Made by a program: the position numbers and the translations under genes. Under the pieces are notes generated by a model. The model saw only the letters and a program-made list of their open reading frames with translations. It did not search any database and was not told where the DNA came from. A stretch of DNA of 64,000 bases from Vagococcus teuberi (lineage in GTDB: Bacteria > Bacillota > Bacilli > Lactobacillales > Vagococcaceae): assembly GCF_001870205.1 (NCBI RefSeq), contig NZ_CP017267.1:1910501-1974500 (forward strand), given 5' to 3'. Shown one piece after another: positions 55,130-64,000 of this stretch (position 1 is the stretch's first letter; each line of letters opens with the position of its first letter).

Positions 55130-56374
55130 ATGACACTGTTAGAGACACTTGGTAAACAGGCAAAAAAAGCTGCATTCTTTTTAAACAATGCAACGACTAA
55201 AGCTAAAAATGATGCATTAGAATCAATCGTGAAACATCTTGATAATAATATGGAAGATATTCTATCCGCTAACAAAAAAGATATTGAATTAGCTCGTGAA
55301 AACGGTATTCCTGAAACTATGGTCGATCGCTTACTCTTGACTAAAGAGCGCATTCACACGATGCAACAAGATATTAAAACTACCATTGAATTAGATGACC
55401 CAATCGGAAAAGTTGATCATATGTGGCGAAACGAAGATAACTTACTGATTGGTAAACAGCGTGTGCCACTTGGCGTAATTGGAATGATTTATGAGTCACG
55501 ACCAAACGTTACAACAGACGCGTCTTCCCTTGCCTTAAAATCTGGAAATGCCATTATTTTAAGAGGTGGAAAAGAAGCATTTCATTCTAACCAAGCTTTA
55601 GTTCACGCTATTCAAGCAGCCTTAGATGCTGTTGACTTCCCTAAAGAATGTGTCCAATTTATCGATGACACATCAAGAGAAACGGCGACAAAATTTATGC
55701 AACTATCTGACTATCTAGATGTCTTAATTCCTCGTGGTGGAGCAAATTTAATACAATCTGTTATCAAAAATGCGACTGTTCCTGTGATTGAGACTGGAAC
55801 AGGAAATTGCCATATCTATGTTGATGACAAAGCAAATTTAGAGATGGCAAAAGATATCGTCATTAATGGAAAATGCCAGCGTCCTTCTGTTTGCAATGCT
55901 ACAGAATCTCTTTTAGTAAATAAGTCTATAGCAACAGACTTTTTATCGTTAGTTGGTCCTGAACTGGATAATCATCATGTTGAATTACGCGCCGATAAAG
56001 AAGCTCTTCCCTACCTTCCAACCGCTAAACTAGCGACTGAAGAAGATTTTGCGACAGAGTTTAACGATCTAATCTTAGCTATCAAACTTGTCGATGGTTT
56101 GGATGAAGCCATTAACCACATTAATCATTATGGAACAAAACATTCAGAAGTGATTGTGACAGATAGTTACCAAAACTCACAAAAATTCATGCAACAAATT
56201 GATGCTGCTGTGGTTTACGTTAATGCTTCTTCACGTTTTACTGATGGGAGTGTATTCGGCTTTGGTGGCGAAATTGGGATTAGCACACAAAAACTTCATG
56301 CAAGAGGACCAATGGGATTAAATGAGTTAACCACAACAAAATATATTGTTTTTGGGGAAGGCCAAATTAGATAA
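55130..56374 (+). CDS. proA: Gamma-glutamyl phosphate reductase
   Basis: Second step of proline synthesis, NADPH-dependent. 414 residues from the ATG at 55130 (AGGAGG 8 bases upstream). Catalytic Cys in GKCQRPSVCNATESLLV, nucleotide-binding LIPRGGANLIQ, and GFGGEIGISTQKLHARGPMG at the end. Confidence 0.96.
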   Translation: MTLLETLGKQAKKAAFFLNNATTKAKNDALESIVKHLDNNMEDILSANKKDIELARENGIPETMVDRLLLTKERIHTMQQDIKTTIELDDPIGKVDHMWRNEDNLLIGKQRVPLGVIGMIYESRPNVTTDASSLALKSGNAIILRGGKEAFHSNQALVHAIQAALDAVDFPKECVQFIDDTSRETATKFMQLSDYLDVLIPRGGANLIQSVIKNATVPVIETGTGNCHIYVDDKANLEMAKDIVINGKCQRPSVCNATESLLVNKSIATDFLSLVGPELDNHHVELRADKEALPYLPTAKLATEEDFATEFNDLILAIKLVDGLDEAINHINHYGTKHSEVIVTDSYQNSQKFMQQIDAAVVYVNASSRFTDGSVFGFGGEIGISTQKLHARGPMGLNELTTTKYIVFGEGQIR

Positions 56375-56404
56375 ATTTACTTTTCAGGAGGGAAATGAAC
56401 GATT

Positions 56405-59026
56405 ATGTCATCAAAAATAAAAAAAAGTTTTAAAACTAGTGGTAAGTATGGACTTACCGCTTTTATAATTCCCTTTTTAATCATGATAGGCGTCTATCTT
56501 AGCCTAGGAATTTACCCTGGAAGTGCTAGAAGCGTATTAGCAAGTGATGCCTTTTCACAGTTTTCAAATTTTCATGCAAGTTTCAATAATGTTTTACATG
56601 GTAAACAAAGTATCTTTTATACATGGGATGCCTCACTTGGGTTGAACTACTGGTCACTTATTTCTTATTATTTAGGTGGAATATTCACACCGATTGTCTT
56701 CTTTTTTGATAATCAAAATATTCCTGACGCATTATATGTTATGACGTTGATTAAAATTGGTGCTGCAAGTCTATCTTTTTGGTATTTTGCCAAAGAAACG
56801 TATAAATTACCAAATCTCTCTCATGTGACTTTAGCCATATCATATTCCTTAATGTCGTTTGCTATGGCTCAATCAGAATTAATTATGTGGTTAGACGTCT
56901 TTATGTACCTACCTCTTGTCTTCTTAGGAATCAATCGCGTGCTTGAAAAAGGAAAGTCCGCACTGTTATTTGTTTCATATTTCTTGTTGTTTGTTTCGAA
57001 TTTTTATTTTGGATTTATGGTTGGATTGTTTTCATTTCTTTATTTCGTTGTTAGAGTGGCAACAAACTCACAATTATATAAAAAACGAATCGTTCCCTAC
57101 TTAACAACGTCACTACTTGCTGGTGTTGCATCAATGATTATGATTCTTCCAGCTGTTTTTGATTTACTATCTAATGGTGAAACCCTATCAGAAATGACAA
57201 AATTTAAAACAGAAGCAACTGCCTTTTGGGACATCGTCATAAAAAATATGATAGGTGTTTATGATACAACAAAATATGGTTCTATTCCTTTTATTTATGT
57301 TGGTATTTTGCCACTTATTTTCTGTATTTTCTACTTCTGTTCACGAGTAATTCCATTAAAGAATAAAATTGGTTATGCCAGTTTGTTTGCCGTCTTAATA
57401 GCAAGTTTTTATATTGAACCTCTTAACTTATTCTGGCACGGCATGCATGCTCCAAACATGTTTTTATTCAGATATAGCTTCTTATTTTCATTTTTAGTTG
57501 TGATGCTAGCTGGATTTGGATGGGAAAAATTCACTAAAAAAGATTTAAATGTGATGGTAGGAATTGTCTTAATTTTAGCTGTACTATTTTCAATGGCATT
57601 CTTTGCTTCAAGTAAAGATAGTTATGCTTTTGTCACATTGAAACAATTTGTCTTGACCATTTTATTCTTGGCTTTATATCTTGTGGGAATCTTTTTCTAT
57701 CAAATCAATCAGTTACCTAGAAAATCTTTTGTCTTTCTATTATTACTCATAGTAACTGGGGAAGCCTACATCAATACATCATTTATGTTAAATGGTATTT
57801 TAGAAGACTGGAACTATGCTTCAAGAAGTCTTTACTCTAGTCCATATCCTGATTATAAATACTTGGTTGATAAAGCTGAAGAAGACGATAAAGACTCTTT
57901 CCAACGTTTAGAATCATTATCTCCAATTTCAAGCAATGATAGCTTTAATTATGGTTATAGCGGCATTAGTATGTTTTCTTCTATTAGAAATCGACATTCT
58001 TCTGCTTTACTAAATACTTTAGGGTTTAGATCGAGAGGGACTAGTTTAAATATACGCTATCAAAATAATACATTATTAATGGATAGCTTGATGGGGATTA
58101 AATATAATATCAGTACTCAAAACGTGTTGAAGTATGGTTTTTTACCTATAGAAAAACGAGGAAAATACACATTATATGAAAATAAAAATGCTATACCTAT
58201 AGGAATGCTTACAAATGAAGAGTTGTATAAAATAAAACTACCTGAAAAGGATAATTTAGGTGCTCAAACGAATTTAGTCAATCAATTAGCTGATTTAAAT
58301 GAAGTTTACTATACCTTCACATCACCATCAGTAATTAGTACACAGAATGCTCAAATCACTAATTTATCTAATAATCGAATAGCTATCAAAGAGCAACAGC
58401 CGAATGTCGCAAAAGTAGTTAACTACCAAGTTAGTGTTCCTGCTGGAAAACAAGCTTACTATAGTCTATTTCCAACAAACTTTGGAGCATTAAAAAGTTC
58501 TACGGCTAAAGTAACGACGCAAAATGTCAGTTATGAGTCACAAATTGGTATCACTGGACAATATTACAACCTAGGATATTTCAAAGAAGATTCGATCGTT
58601 GAATTTTCTGTGACACTTTATGGGACAGATGAAGTTGAATTAATTAATCCGCCAGTTGTTTTATTGGATATCCCAAAATTCGATGCTGCAATGAACTCTA
58701 TAAAAGATAAAGGGGTAGAATTTGTTGTAAATGGTAGAAAAGCAACGGCTCATGTTGAAACTCCTGAAGAACAAGTCGTCTTTACGACCATTCCTTTTGA
58801 CAAAGGTTGGACCGTAAAAGTTGATAATAAACAAGTCGCAACAAAAGATTTTCAAGATGGGTTCTTAACATTTAACGTTCCAGCAGGTGTTCATGATATT
58901 GAATTAAGCTTCTTACCTCCTGGTTTTGTTGTTGGTGTCATATGTTTCTTTAGTGCTACAGGACTGTTCATTATTTACTACATATTTACAAACACAAAAA
59001 AAGTTAAAAAAAGAAGAGCCCTTTAA
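56405..59026 (+). CDS. YfhO-family membrane protein
   Basis: 873 residues: a multi-pass membrane part of about 12 helices in the first 470 residues and near the C-terminus (GFVVGVICFFSATGLFIIYYIF), with a large extracellular domain between. GT-C-like family linked to glycosylation of lipoteichoic or other surface polymers. Follows proA by 30 bases with its own GGAGG; co-transcription is possible. The exact sugar and target are unknown. Confidence 0.9.
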   Translation: MSSKIKKSFKTSGKYGLTAFIIPFLIMIGVYLSLGIYPGSARSVLASDAFSQFSNFHASFNNVLHGKQSIFYTWDASLGLNYWSLISYYLGGIFTPIVFFFDNQNIPDALYVMTLIKIGAASLSFWYFAKETYKLPNLSHVTLAISYSLMSFAMAQSELIMWLDVFMYLPLVFLGINRVLEKGKSALLFVSYFLLFVSNFYFGFMVGLFSFLYFVVRVATNSQLYKKRIVPYLTTSLLAGVASMIMILPAVFDLLSNGETLSEMTKFKTEATAFWDIVIKNMIGVYDTTKYGSIPFIYVGILPLIFCIFYFCSRVIPLKNKIGYASLFAVLIASFYIEPLNLFWHGMHAPNMFLFRYSFLFSFLVVMLAGFGWEKFTKKDLNVMVGIVLILAVLFSMAFFASSKDSYAFVTLKQFVLTILFLALYLVGIFFYQINQLPRKSFVFLLLLIVTGEAYINTSFMLNGILEDWNYASRSLYSSPYPDYKYLVDKAEEDDKDSFQRLESLSPISSNDSFNYGYSGISMFSSIRNRHSSALLNTLGFRSRGTSLNIRYQNNTLLMDSLMGIKYNISTQNVLKYGFLPIEKRGKYTLYENKNAIPIGMLTNEELYKIKLPEKDNLGAQTNLVNQLADLNEVYYTFTSPSVISTQNAQITNLSNNRIAIKEQQPNVAKVVNYQVSVPAGKQAYYSLFPTNFGALKSSTAKVTTQNVSYESQIGITGQYYNLGYFKEDSIVEFSVTLYGTDEVELINPPVVLLDIPKFDAAMNSIKDKGVEFVVNGRKATAHVETPEEQVVFTTIPFDKGWTVKVDNKQVATKDFQDGFLTFNVPAGVHDIELSFLPPGFVVGVICFFSATGLFIIYYIFTNTKKVKKRRAL

Positions 59027-59038
59027 TTAATCTAGCTT

Positions 59039-59080
59039 AAAAATACCTTTTTTCCAATTAATCGGAAAAAAGGTATTTTT
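59039..59080. terminator. Bidirectional terminator yfhO / lipoprotein
   Basis: AAATACCTTTTTTCC / GGAAAAAAGGTATTT, 15-bp perfect stem with T run. Confidence 0.95.
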
Positions 59081-59082
59081 GC

Positions 59083-59802
59083 TTATTTTGTTGAATCTTG
59101 TGTCGTAATTTGATTGATCTCTTCCAACATTTTTTTTTCATAATCATCATCGTATTTTTTACCGGTCATAAAAGCAAATAATAAATTCTGAATATCTGTT
59201 TCTTTTGACTTTGTTTTATCTACTAACCATTTTTTGTTATTATCTTGCTTAAAGTAAGCACTGACATCAACTGCTTTATCAACACTTGATGATTTTTCCA
59301 ATGCATCATAATAAGCAGATGTCACGATGTGTTTTGCCCCAACAGATCCTGGCTCTATTTTATCCTCATTTTTGATTAAATTTGACATCGTCATGCCTAC
59401 TAGATGAGCATAGTCAAACCCTTTAATATGATATGTCACTTTTATAGTATTTTTTGTGGTTTCATCAATTGTATAAGAGTAACTCGCCTTGTCCCTGATT
59501 TTATCAATTAATGATATTGAGATATCTTCTCTTTCGCTTTTAGATAATGTTCCAGAAATTGGTTCAAAAACTGTAGCAAAATTATTTTGTAAATCTTCTT
59601 CTACTTCTTGAGCTCGTTTATTATATAATTGGCTATCTGAAAACATTTCTTTATAGTCATCCACTTGTGTATCATAGAATAAACGATTGGCAAATAACGA
59701 CACCACTTTATCTACATTTTCTCCTTTAGATGAACATCCAGAAAAAAAGAAAAGAGCAATCATACAAAATACTAAAACAAGTTTTTTTTTATGTTTAAAC
59801 AT
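59083..59802 (-). CDS. Predicted lipoprotein, unknown function
   Basis: 239 residues. Signal peptide with basic start (MFKHKKKLVLVFCMIALFFF) and lipobox FSGC, so anchored at Cys22 or near. The rest is soluble, mixed helix and strand, with no family recognised (possibly of the DUF5105 kind seen in Firmicutes). Single gene, divergent from the prepilin peptidase. Confidence 0.8.
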   Translation of the reverse strand: MFKHKKKLVLVFCMIALFFFSGCSSKGENVDKVVSLFANRLFYDTQVDDYKEMFSDSQLYNKRAQEVEEDLQNNFATVFEPISGTLSKSEREDISISLIDKIRDKASYSYTIDETTKNTIKVTYHIKGFDYAHLVGMTMSNLIKNEDKIEPGSVGAKHIVTSAYYDALEKSSSVDKAVDVSAYFKQDNNKKWLVDKTKSKETDIQNLLFAFMTGKKYDDDYEKKMLEEINQITTQDSTK

Positions 59803-59910
59803 GCCATCTACACTCCATTATTTGACTTTATTACTATTATTTTACCATACTTTTTTTTAAAAAGAATGTTTTGTCTTATTACGTATCTTTTCTTAAAGGA
59901 GGGAATTCTA

Positions 59911-60480
59911 TTGTTCTTAATATACTTACTTTTATCTTGGTTTTATACTATCTTATTTTACTTTTATTTTTACCAGTTTCATCAAGAAAAAAGCATGACA
60001 CACCCTAAACGGATTATATCTTTACATAATCTATTGGGATGTATATGCTTTTTAATTCTACTATGTCTGCAGCATACTTCTACAACTGATATTTTACTTA
60101 TTTTAATGGGATTTTCTTTATCGATTATTGATATTTACCAATACATCGTCGATCCATTCCTATCCCTACTATTTTTTACCTCTTTACTTATATCACAGAT
60201 ACCCCATATACAAATTGTTTTACCTATGATGGTCTTACTGATATTACGACTAATCAGCTACCTGTTACCTAATCAATTAGGCTTTGGTGATGTGAAACTT
60301 TTAGTCATGTGGGCAACATGTTTGTCTAGCTTACAACTCATTTGGCTCATTTTCATCGCATCATCACTTGGTATTCTATTTATTTTGTTCATGAATTTAC
60401 TCTCATCAAAACGTATAGAAAAAATTGCGTTTGTTCCTTTTCTGACGACAGCTTTAACTGTCGTTATCTACCTATTTTAA
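59911..60480 (+). CDS. Short A24-type prepilin peptidase (ComC-like)
   Basis: 189 residues from TTG at 59911, chosen because AAAGGAGGG lies 7 bases upstream and no ATG fits. Six or so membrane helices. The two aspartates of the family are in LSIIDIYQYIVD and LGFGDVKLLVM. The N-terminal cytosolic loop with four Cys, which binds zinc in full-length enzymes, is missing. It would process pseudopilins of the DNA-uptake machinery. An upstream extension in frame exists but lacks a ribosome site. Confidence 0.82.
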   Translation: MFLIYLLLSWFYTILFYFYFYQFHQEKSMTHPKRIISLHNLLGCICFLILLCLQHTSTTDILLILMGFSLSIIDIYQYIVDPFLSLLFFTSLLISQIPHIQIVLPMMVLLILRLISYLLPNQLGFGDVKLLVMWATCLSSLQLIWLIFIASSLGILFILFMNLLSSKRIEKIAFVPFLTTALTVVIYLF

Positions 60481-61229
60481 TTAGTTTTACGCCATTTGTC
60501 AGCTCTAGTTTCTGCCAAGTCTATTAATTGAAATAAAATAAATGCTACTAAACTCAATACCAAAATACCACTATACATATCTAAGTAATCCAGTCGGCCC
60601 CAAGCATCCATAATAAAAAATCCTAACCCATAGCTAGTGCCATACACTTCTGTAAAAAATAAAATAGCTATAGCTGTTCCTAACGCAATTCTTATCGCAT
60701 TTAAAATAGCTGAATAAGCAGCCGGCAAGGTAATTTTGTAAAACTGCTGAAATTGGCTAGCTCCTAACACATATAAATGATGATAGTAACTTTTTGGAAT
60801 AGTCTTTACACCATCTCTAACAGATAAAACCACTTGAAATACAATGATTAAAACAAGTAAAGTAATTTTTGACACATTACCTAAACCAAATAACAGCATA
60901 ATAATAGGTAGTAAGGCAATTTTAGGAATTGGATAAGTTAAATACACGATGGGATCTAATAACTGATTTATTTTCGGAAATCTCCCCATCAACACTCCAA
61001 TCACAAACCCAATTACTACTGCAATAAACATGCCCCAAAATAAGCGAACCAGACTATTATAAGTGTGTAACCATAGGATGGAGGGATTCATTGTAAATAA
61101 ATGACGATACACTGCAAAAGGTGATGGCAACATGTTTTGATTGAGCGACACACTAGCCAACCACCACAAACAATTTAAAAAAATAAATGCTATCAGAGCA
61201 TGAATAAGTTTTGACATATTTTTTCTCAT
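60477..61229 (-). CDS. ABC transporter permease (SsuC/ThiX type)
   Basis: 250 residues with about six membrane helices and the EAA loop (LGASQFQQFYKITLPAAYSAILNAIRIALG). Nitrate/sulfonate/pyrimidine importer family. Its start overlaps the stop of the ATPase gene by 1 base; its end overlaps the converging peptidase gene by 4 bases. Confidence 0.92.
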   Translation of the reverse strand: MRKNMSKLIHALIAFIFLNCLWWLASVSLNQNMLPSPFAVYRHLFTMNPSILWLHTYNSLVRLFWGMFIAVVIGFVIGVLMGRFPKINQLLDPIVYLTYPIPKIALLPIIMLLFGLGNVSKITLLVLIIVFQVVLSVRDGVKTIPKSYYHHLYVLGASQFQQFYKITLPAAYSAILNAIRIALGTAIAILFFTEVYGTSYGLGFFIMDAWGRLDYLDMYSGILVLSLVAFILFQLIDLAETRADKWRKTN

Positions 61230-61975
61230 TATTTTTTCATCGCTCCTCTCACTTGTTTAATAGTGTCATAAAACAATGGAGATAGCCTTTTTTCTTCTAA
61301 TGAAAGTGAAAAGCTAGGATTATCAATTACTGCTTTGATTGTTCCGGGTTTACCAGATAATAAAACGAGTTGACTTGCCATAAACACTGCTTCTTCAACA
61401 TCATGGGTTATTAAAATAGTCGGTGATAATTCTTTTGACCACTGTGTTAAGAATAACTCTTGCATATGCTCACGTGTTAACGCATCTAGGGCTGAGAATG
61501 GTTCATCTAATAAAAAGATATCTGGCGTCACTAGCATCGCTCGGGCAATAGCAACGCGTTGTTGTTGGCCACCGCTTAATTGATTTGGGTAACGTTCCAA
61601 AAGAGCCGCCAATCCAATCTCCTCTACTAAATGATTTAATCGTGAGTTTAAATCAGATGGTTTTAATTTACGAATAGTTCCACCTAATAAAATATTCTCT
61701 TTTACTGTCTCCCAAGGTAATAAACCATAATTTTGTGGTATCCAAGCAATTTTTTGTTTTTTTGGATTTATGACGTCACCATTTAGAGTAATCATCCCTT
61801 CATACTCCTTATGAAGTGTCGTAATCGAGTTTAATAGTGTTGACTTTCCCGTTCCACTAGGCCCTATCAATGCCACAATGTCTCCTTTAGAAACAGTAAA
61901 AGAGATGTCATCCAAAATCAGGCCGACATCATCATACGACGCGCTGACTTTATTAATGTTTAACATCTCTTTCAC
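61229..61975 (-). CDS. ABC transporter ATP-binding protein (SsuB/ThiZ type)
   Basis: 248 residues. Walker A GPSGTGKST, Q-loop IPQNYGLLP, signature LSGGQQQRV, Walker B IFLLDEPFSALD, H-loop ITHDVEEA. Middle gene of the importer operon. Confidence 0.95.
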   Translation of the reverse strand: MKEMLNINKVSASYDDVGLILDDISFTVSKGDIVALIGPSGTGKSTLLNSITTLHKEYEGMITLNGDVINPKKQKIAWIPQNYGLLPWETVKENILLGGTIRKLKPSDLNSRLNHLVEEIGLAALLERYPNQLSGGQQQRVAIARAMLVTPDIFLLDEPFSALDALTREHMQELFLTQWSKELSPTILITHDVEEAVFMASQLVLLSGKPGTIKAVIDNPSFSLSLEEKRLSPLFYDTIKQVRGAMKK

Positions 61976-61983
61976 CTCTATAC

Positions 61984-62952
61984 TTATTTAACGAGTAAAT
62001 CACTCATCACATCTTTTTGGTTATATTCTTTTGTAAAGATTCCTTCTTCTTTAGACCAATTAAAAGCATTGTCGACTTGTTTACCATCAATTTGTTCAGC
62101 ATGAACATATTTAGGCAATGTCACGTCTTTTTTTATTTCATCTGTAAACCCAATTTTTTCTTTTAATACATCATAATACGTATCTATATCATGCTCATTA
62201 ACGTAATCAACGGCTTTGTTATAAGCTCGGTAAAAAGCTTCAATGGCTTCTTTATTATTAGTCAATGAATCATTTGTAAAGCCAAATACTGTTGATTGAA
62301 TGTCTAACTCTTGACTGTTAGTTAATTCTCTTAAACCTTGTGCCATTCCAATTGTTCTAAATGGATCAGGAACTACCGTTGCATCAATTTTATGATTAAG
62401 AGTCAATTCCACTCGAATTGGAATTTGAGGCACTTCTTCAAAGTCAACTTCACTCACTTCTAAGCCGTTTGATTTTAATGCTTCGTCTAAGAAGTAATAC
62501 GGTGCTTGATTTTTGGCATATCCTGCTGTTTTTCCTTTTAAATCAGTTAAAGACGTTATGTCATTATTTCCTGTTAAAATCGAAAACGTTCCAATTGATT
62601 GGCTAACAATTTTCACATCCATATCGCCTTGTCTATACGTACTTAGTGCAATAAGGTCAGTATTAGCCCCATCTAAGTTTCCACTGGTTAACGCAGCATC
62701 ACGGTCTTTAGGTGATTTAAAACTATTTAATTCTAAGTCTAGTCCTTCTTCTTTGAAGTAACCTTCTTTTTCTGCAATATAAACTGGTAAACTATCTACA
62801 GCTGGCATGGCACCAAAACTTAATGATAGTGTTTCTTTTTGCGACGTATCTATCGTCTTTTTCTCTTGTGTTCCTTCTTTTGTCCCACAACTAGCTAACA
62901 AACCTAATGTTACAACTGATACTAACCCAAACAATCTTAATTTCTTTTTCAC
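61984..62952 (-). CDS. ABC transporter substrate-binding lipoprotein (NMT1/SsuA-like)
   Basis: 322 residues from GTG (AAAGGAG 8 bases upstream). Lipoprotein signal with lipobox LLASC, then a periplasmic-binding fold of the NMT1/THI5/SsuA type: AVDSLPVYIAEKEGYFKEEGLDLEL, FRTIGMAQGLREL. The family takes up thiamine precursors, sulfonates or similar small compounds. No TPP riboswitch or T-box was seen upstream, so the substrate stays open. Confidence 0.9.
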   Translation of the reverse strand: MKKKLRLFGLVSVVTLGLLASCGTKEGTQEKKTIDTSQKETLSLSFGAMPAVDSLPVYIAEKEGYFKEEGLDLELNSFKSPKDRDAALTSGNLDGANTDLIALSTYRQGDMDVKIVSQSIGTFSILTGNNDITSLTDLKGKTAGYAKNQAPYYFLDEALKSNGLEVSEVDFEEVPQIPIRVELTLNHKIDATVVPDPFRTIGMAQGLRELTNSQELDIQSTVFGFTNDSLTNNKEAIEAFYRAYNKAVDYVNEHDIDTYYDVLKEKIGFTDEIKKDVTLPKYVHAEQIDGKQVDNAFNWSKEEGIFTKEYNQKDVMSDLLVK

Positions 62953-63028
62953 TAATAAAACTCCTTTGTGCTAGATTATCTACTTATATAAAGTAACATA
63001 ACTTTATGCAATATACCATATACCGTCA

Positions 63029-63658
63029 TTACTTCTGACTTTCGACTTCATCCCAATATATTTGTGCTTTTTCTTCCCAATATTTTTTATCTTCTTCTGT
63101 GATGTCACGTATTACACGACACGGGTTCCCAGCAGCAATTGTATTAGCAGGAATGTCTTTGGTGACAACTGAACCAGAACCAATAACACAATTATCCCCA
63201 ATCGTTACACCTGGATTAACTATCACACCGCCACCAAGCCAAACTTGATTGCCTATTCTAATTGGTGAACCAATTTCTAAACCAGATGTCCGAATTTCAG
63301 CATCAATCGGATGAGAGGCTGTTAGCAAACTCACTCTGGGTCCAAACATGGTATAATCTCCAATTGTAATAGGGCAGACATCTAACATAATGCAGTCGAA
63401 ATTAGCATAAAATTTTTCTCCTACAGATATATTAAAACCATAATCACACTTAAAATTCGGCTCAATATATATGTTGTCTCCTGTTTTGCCTAACCATTTT
63501 TTCAACATTTCTTTACGTTTTTCTGGCTCATTTTCACTAGTTTGATTGTACTCTCTCATCAAACGTCTGCTCTCCATAAATAAATGTCTTAATTCAGAAT
63601 CACCACTACCTGGATAATAAATGTCTCCATTAGTCATTCGTTCTCTTTGTGTCTTCAT
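63029..63658 (-). CDS. maa: Maltose/galactoside O-acetyltransferase
   Basis: 209 residues, left-handed beta-helix acetyltransferase. N-terminal cap MTNGDIYYPGSGDSEL, then hexapeptide repeats (FNISVGEKFYANFDCIMLD, IGDNCVIGSGSVVTKDIPANTIAAGNPCRVIR). Acetylates sugars for detoxification. The active His is in LLTASHPIDAE. Single gene. Confidence 0.93.
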   Translation of the reverse strand: MKTQRERMTNGDIYYPGSGDSELRHLFMESRRLMREYNQTSENEPEKRKEMLKKWLGKTGDNIYIEPNFKCDYGFNISVGEKFYANFDCIMLDVCPITIGDYTMFGPRVSLLTASHPIDAEIRTSGLEIGSPIRIGNQVWLGGGVIVNPGVTIGDNCVIGSGSVVTKDIPANTIAAGNPCRVIRDITEEDKKYWEEKAQIYWDEVESQK

Positions 63659-64000
63659 AAGATACCTCTTCGCTTTTATTTACTACATCTATTTAAACAA
63701 ATATGACACATCATTTCAATTGAGTAACGACGATGCTGTTCTTTTTTTAAACTATTTATTCTAATAGATTAAAAAAAGAAAGACACAAGTCTATTCCACG
63801 ACTCTCGCCTAGTTGGAAACTTGAATCCTTCAAAAGATATATTCTGACAATACTTTTTAAATAGATGAGGATAGACTGTTCAATCGACAACATCTATTCA
63901 TAAAAGGTTATGACTAGAAAAACAAGCTATCACATCACAAAGATGTAGTAATCACATAATAAATAAAATAGATCTAATCTTTATTGTTTGTTATACGTTA
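63659..64000. other. Gene-free end of the window
   Basis: No gene seen. The only structure is the inverted repeat at 63739-63780. A gene starting beyond the window cannot be excluded. Confidence 0.5.
63739..63780. terminator. Terminator-like inverted repeat
   Basis: TTCTTTTTTTAA / TTAAAAAAAGAA, 12-bp perfect arms with an 18-base loop. AT-only, so a weak stem. Confidence 0.4.

Noticed and set aside
62953-63028. TPP riboswitch before the substrate-binding protein gene
   Set aside because: Only 76 bases and no CTGAGA or similar core.

Overview
The window is a low-GC Gram-positive (Firmicutes) chromosome segment. Gene content and order point to the Enterococcaceae, most like Vagococcus or Enterococcus. 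Pointers are EfrAB-like exporter genes, rpoY-rnjA, valS-folC-radC, the radA-yacL-gltX-cysS-mrnC-rlmB-rae1 block, MecA/Spx, T-box leaders and a DUF4811 partner to an LmrB-like pump. The genus is an inference, because no rRNA is present.

Layout. 1-1.07 kb: 3' part of guaA and its terminator. 1.1-4.7 kb: an AT-rich accessory patch with an unknown membrane protein, an unknown small protein, a dual-specificity-type phosphatase, a decayed tyrosine recombinase and a decayed ISL3-type transposase. 4.7-7.6 kb: ferrous iron uptake (a two-domain FeoA, FeoB and an overlooked 45-aa Cys-rich membrane protein) behind a Fur-like box. 7.6-12.1 kb: an aryl-beta-glucoside operon (licT-bglP-bglA) with promoter, RAT antiterminator and terminator visible; licT seems to lack a normal start codon. 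12.1-18.7 kb: tRNA-Arg(CCT), an orphan PTS IIB, a DEAD-box helicase, an oxidoreductase and a heterodimeric ABC exporter. 18.7-29.4 kb: housekeeping genes (rpoY, rnjA, csp, radC, folC, valS with T-box, tpx, rex). 29.4-33.1 kb: a second graveyard with a Mga-like regulator remnant cut by an IS30-type element, an unknown glycosyltransferase-like gene and a broken lipoprotein gene.

33.4-43.9 kb: cysK-cysE, gtrA-like, mecA, spx, trpS, a ClpP paralogue with an altered catalytic triad, a low-molecular-weight phosphatase, veg, a ComX-like sigma factor, and a MerR regulator divergent from an MFS pump-DUF4811 pair. The two divergent promoters of that last locus are built into one large symmetric dyad. 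43.9-52 kb: leftward block rae1, rlmB, mrnC, cysS (T-box), gltX, yacL, radA, dut. 52-64 kb: kup, proBA, yfhO, a lipoprotein, a short prepilin peptidase, a SsuABC/ThiXYZ-type transporter and a maltose-type O-acetyltransferase.

Regulatory logic visible in the sequence: tRNA-sensing T-boxes for valS and cysS, LicT-type antitermination for beta-glucosides, Rex autoregulation, a Fur-like site for iron, and a GlnR-like half-site pair inside the MerR/MFS dyad. MecA, Spx, a ClpP paralogue and a ComX-like sigma factor lie within about 5 kb, which fits proteolytic control of a competence or stress regulon. No CRISPR array and no clear intact novel defence system was found. The best candidates for something undescribed are the accessory cassette after guaA and the symmetric divergent promoter.
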